A stretch of DNA of 64,000 nt from Sweltsa coloradensis (lineage: Eukaryota; Arthropoda; Insecta; Plecoptera; Chloroperlidae). Shown here piece by piece: positions 62,852 through 64,000 of this stretch. Where the stretch lies: NCBI GenBank assembly GCA_024449915.1, contig JAMZAV010010653.1, positions 1-64,000 of the forward strand, read 5' to 3'. A program made the position numbers and the translations under genes. Position 1 is the first letter of the stretch; every line of letters begins with the position of its first letter. Under the pieces are notes generated by a model. It made no database searches, was not told the origin of the DNA, and saw only the letters and a program-made list of their open reading frames with translations.

Positions 62852-63194
62852 TGATTGGATATTGCTTAACGTCTCATATTTATGCAACTTGGCTAATCGA
62901 GACGAAGGGAGGGACGTAAGGCATGACGCGGGGGGACTGGGGGTGGACAGGCCTGTACTGGTCAGAACCAGCCACAAGCGTATGTGGAGGGCAGGGGTTC
63001 CCCCACGTCGTGGTCGTCTCCGTCTGTGTCATCAGTCCGTGTTGTCATTGTCGTCGCTGTCGGGGAGGTAGTCAAAGGGAAGGGGAAAGTTCCCCGACGA
63101 CGACCCAGAGCTCGCCATTAGTTTCAGGGAGAAAAACTCCTCTAATCACGGGCCAAACCACGAGAAGGTTGCGAGTTAGAATTTGATGGCCGAC
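62852..63194 (-). repeat. SINE-like repeat, full length
   Basis: attggatattgcttaacgtc to gttagaatttgatggcc. Same orientation as all others. No clear target duplication found. Confidence 0.8.
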
Positions 63195-63884
63195 CACATC
63201 GCAACATCACGTGGGCACTTGTGTTTTTGTCAGCCATGTGCCACAGCGCTTGGCCAATTGAACGAGGTGAGATGTGCATGTACATTTATCAGAGTGTTCC
63301 GCAACTAATGCATTGTCATCCCCATCTTTTCCTTGTTACTTTTATTAAAATAAGTAGTGATGTGGATTTACCATAAAATTAAAACTCGGGTTATTTGTTC
63401 TGTACATTTGTACCATCAGGTAATCCTAGTATTGAACAGCAAGCCAAATACTAGGCAAAAGCATGTTTAAACAAAATCTTTGAATGCAATTTTGTAACTG
63501 AGGACGTAAAAACGAAGATTCTAGACTTTATTTTTAATTCCTTGGATCTTTGATGAATTTAGTACAACAGCTAGTACCCATTTGTCATTATTAAACAACT
63601 TTTAACATAATTTTATTTTGGCGTGCAATCTTGTCCCAATAAGTTTCCCATTGGTTTTTTAAGCATGTGTTTAAAAAATACTTTCAAATCTGAAGGTAGG
63701 ACTAATTGGTCAAACTGTGATAGTCTTTTTGCATGCAGATTCCAAGAATCCCGGAAAACAGCCTCCTCCCGACGAGAAAGTAGGGTAGTAGGAGGTCGTA
63801 CCTTTAGCACAAGGGAGTGCTATTCTGTTGTGAGTCGTAACAAGACATTACCTGACAAGCAGGGTAGAATTAAAAGCAAACGAA
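63195..63884. other. No supported gene
   Basis: 63,195-63,270 has a short open frame ending at gaacgag|gtgag that could be an exon remnant. An acceptor-like tttgcatgcag lies at 63,739, followed by a 60-residue open frame. Neither is recognisable. Confidence 0.3.
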
Positions 63885-64000
63885 ACGTTCCACTCTGGAC
63901 AGAACAGACAACCTCCTGCAGTTAACAAACATTTAACAGAACAATGTGAGGATACAACAGGCAAAACTTGCTGAAACAAAACACGCAGCAGTAAGACGAG
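63885..64000. repeat. Partial copy of the repeat at the window start
   Basis: tctggacagaacagacaacctcctgcagttaacaaacatttaacagaac-atg-gagga matches 196-260 (aacagaacagtgacctccgaggttaacacactttaaacagaacgatgcgagga). Continues past the window end. Confidence 0.65.

Noticed and set aside
1..64000. CRISPR arrays, tRNA or rRNA genes
   Set aside because: The tandem repeats present are microsatellites, a protease minisatellite and tandem retroelements. I found no cloverleaf or rRNA-like sequence by eye.

Overview
This 64 kb window is eukaryotic, almost certainly invertebrate metazoan DNA. It has GT-AG exon/intron signals, no operons, nested retrotransposons and DNA transposons, microsatellites and a strong excess of the palindrome AGGCCT (runs like taggcctaggcc). 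No single-copy marker gene is present, so the species cannot be named; a marine invertebrate (for example an echinoderm) is only a guess. Nearly everything recognisable is mobile-element DNA or short exon fragments.

Region by region. 1-1380: interspersed repeat and the left part of a coding exon. 1378-9012: three head-to-tail or near-tandem copies of a compact 2,349-bp element with one ORF (acidic N-terminus, reverse transcriptase, RNase H) and no visible protease, integrase or tyrosine recombinase. Two perfect tandem units split an open reading frame at AGTCCA; a third copy follows with the same right flank. Unit 1 is intact; units 2 and 3 are frameshifted. 9.5-12 kb: LINE fragments, a PIF/Harbinger transposase N-terminus, and the first copies of a ~340-bp SINE-like repeat that recurs about 13 times, always in one orientation. 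12-15 kb: Ty3-type pol with one in-frame stop and a candidate 3' LTR. 15.7-16.4 kb: two spliced exons of a Mutator-type (PF20700-like) protein. 16.4-20.3 kb: tandem ~310-bp repeats that encode part of an S1 serine protease (TAAHC to SDITLLKL), interrupted by a deleted minus-strand Ty3-type element with LTRs, PBS, PPT and a 4-bp TSD. 20.7-26.3 kb: a second Mutator-type transposase pseudogene cut in two by a deleted Ty1/copia element (317-bp LTRs, 5-bp TSD, initiator-tRNA-Met half-molecule PBS).

27.1-28.2 kb holds a plausible two-exon gene with a DUF4806-like end. 29.3-31.6 kb is a copy of 26.7-28.8 kb with sequence-quality damage, and 32.7-45.8 kb is a ~6.5 kb direct duplication bounded by three SINE-like copies. 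Much of 29.3-45.8 kb shows homopolymer inflation that looks like unpolished long-read consensus, so ORFs there are unreliable; one Cys-rich (CXC-like) exon can still be read at 40.6 kb.

46-52 kb: microsatellites, a P-loop ATPase relic, LINE fragments, a SAM-domain first exon, a DDE_1 fragment and a SWIM-containing MULE transposase relic. 52.3-57.65 kb: a nearly full-length APE-type LINE with PHD-like and SGNH-like ORF1 parts, endonuclease, RT and a (TAA)n tail. 58-64 kb: four or more SINE-like copies, small LINE and MULE fragments, and several phase-compatible exons of an unrecognised gene.

The most interesting object is the integrase-less RT-RNase H element: terminally redundant units, a TATA box exactly 30 bp before the unit start, and insertion at a hexamer that also occurs at its own unit junctions.
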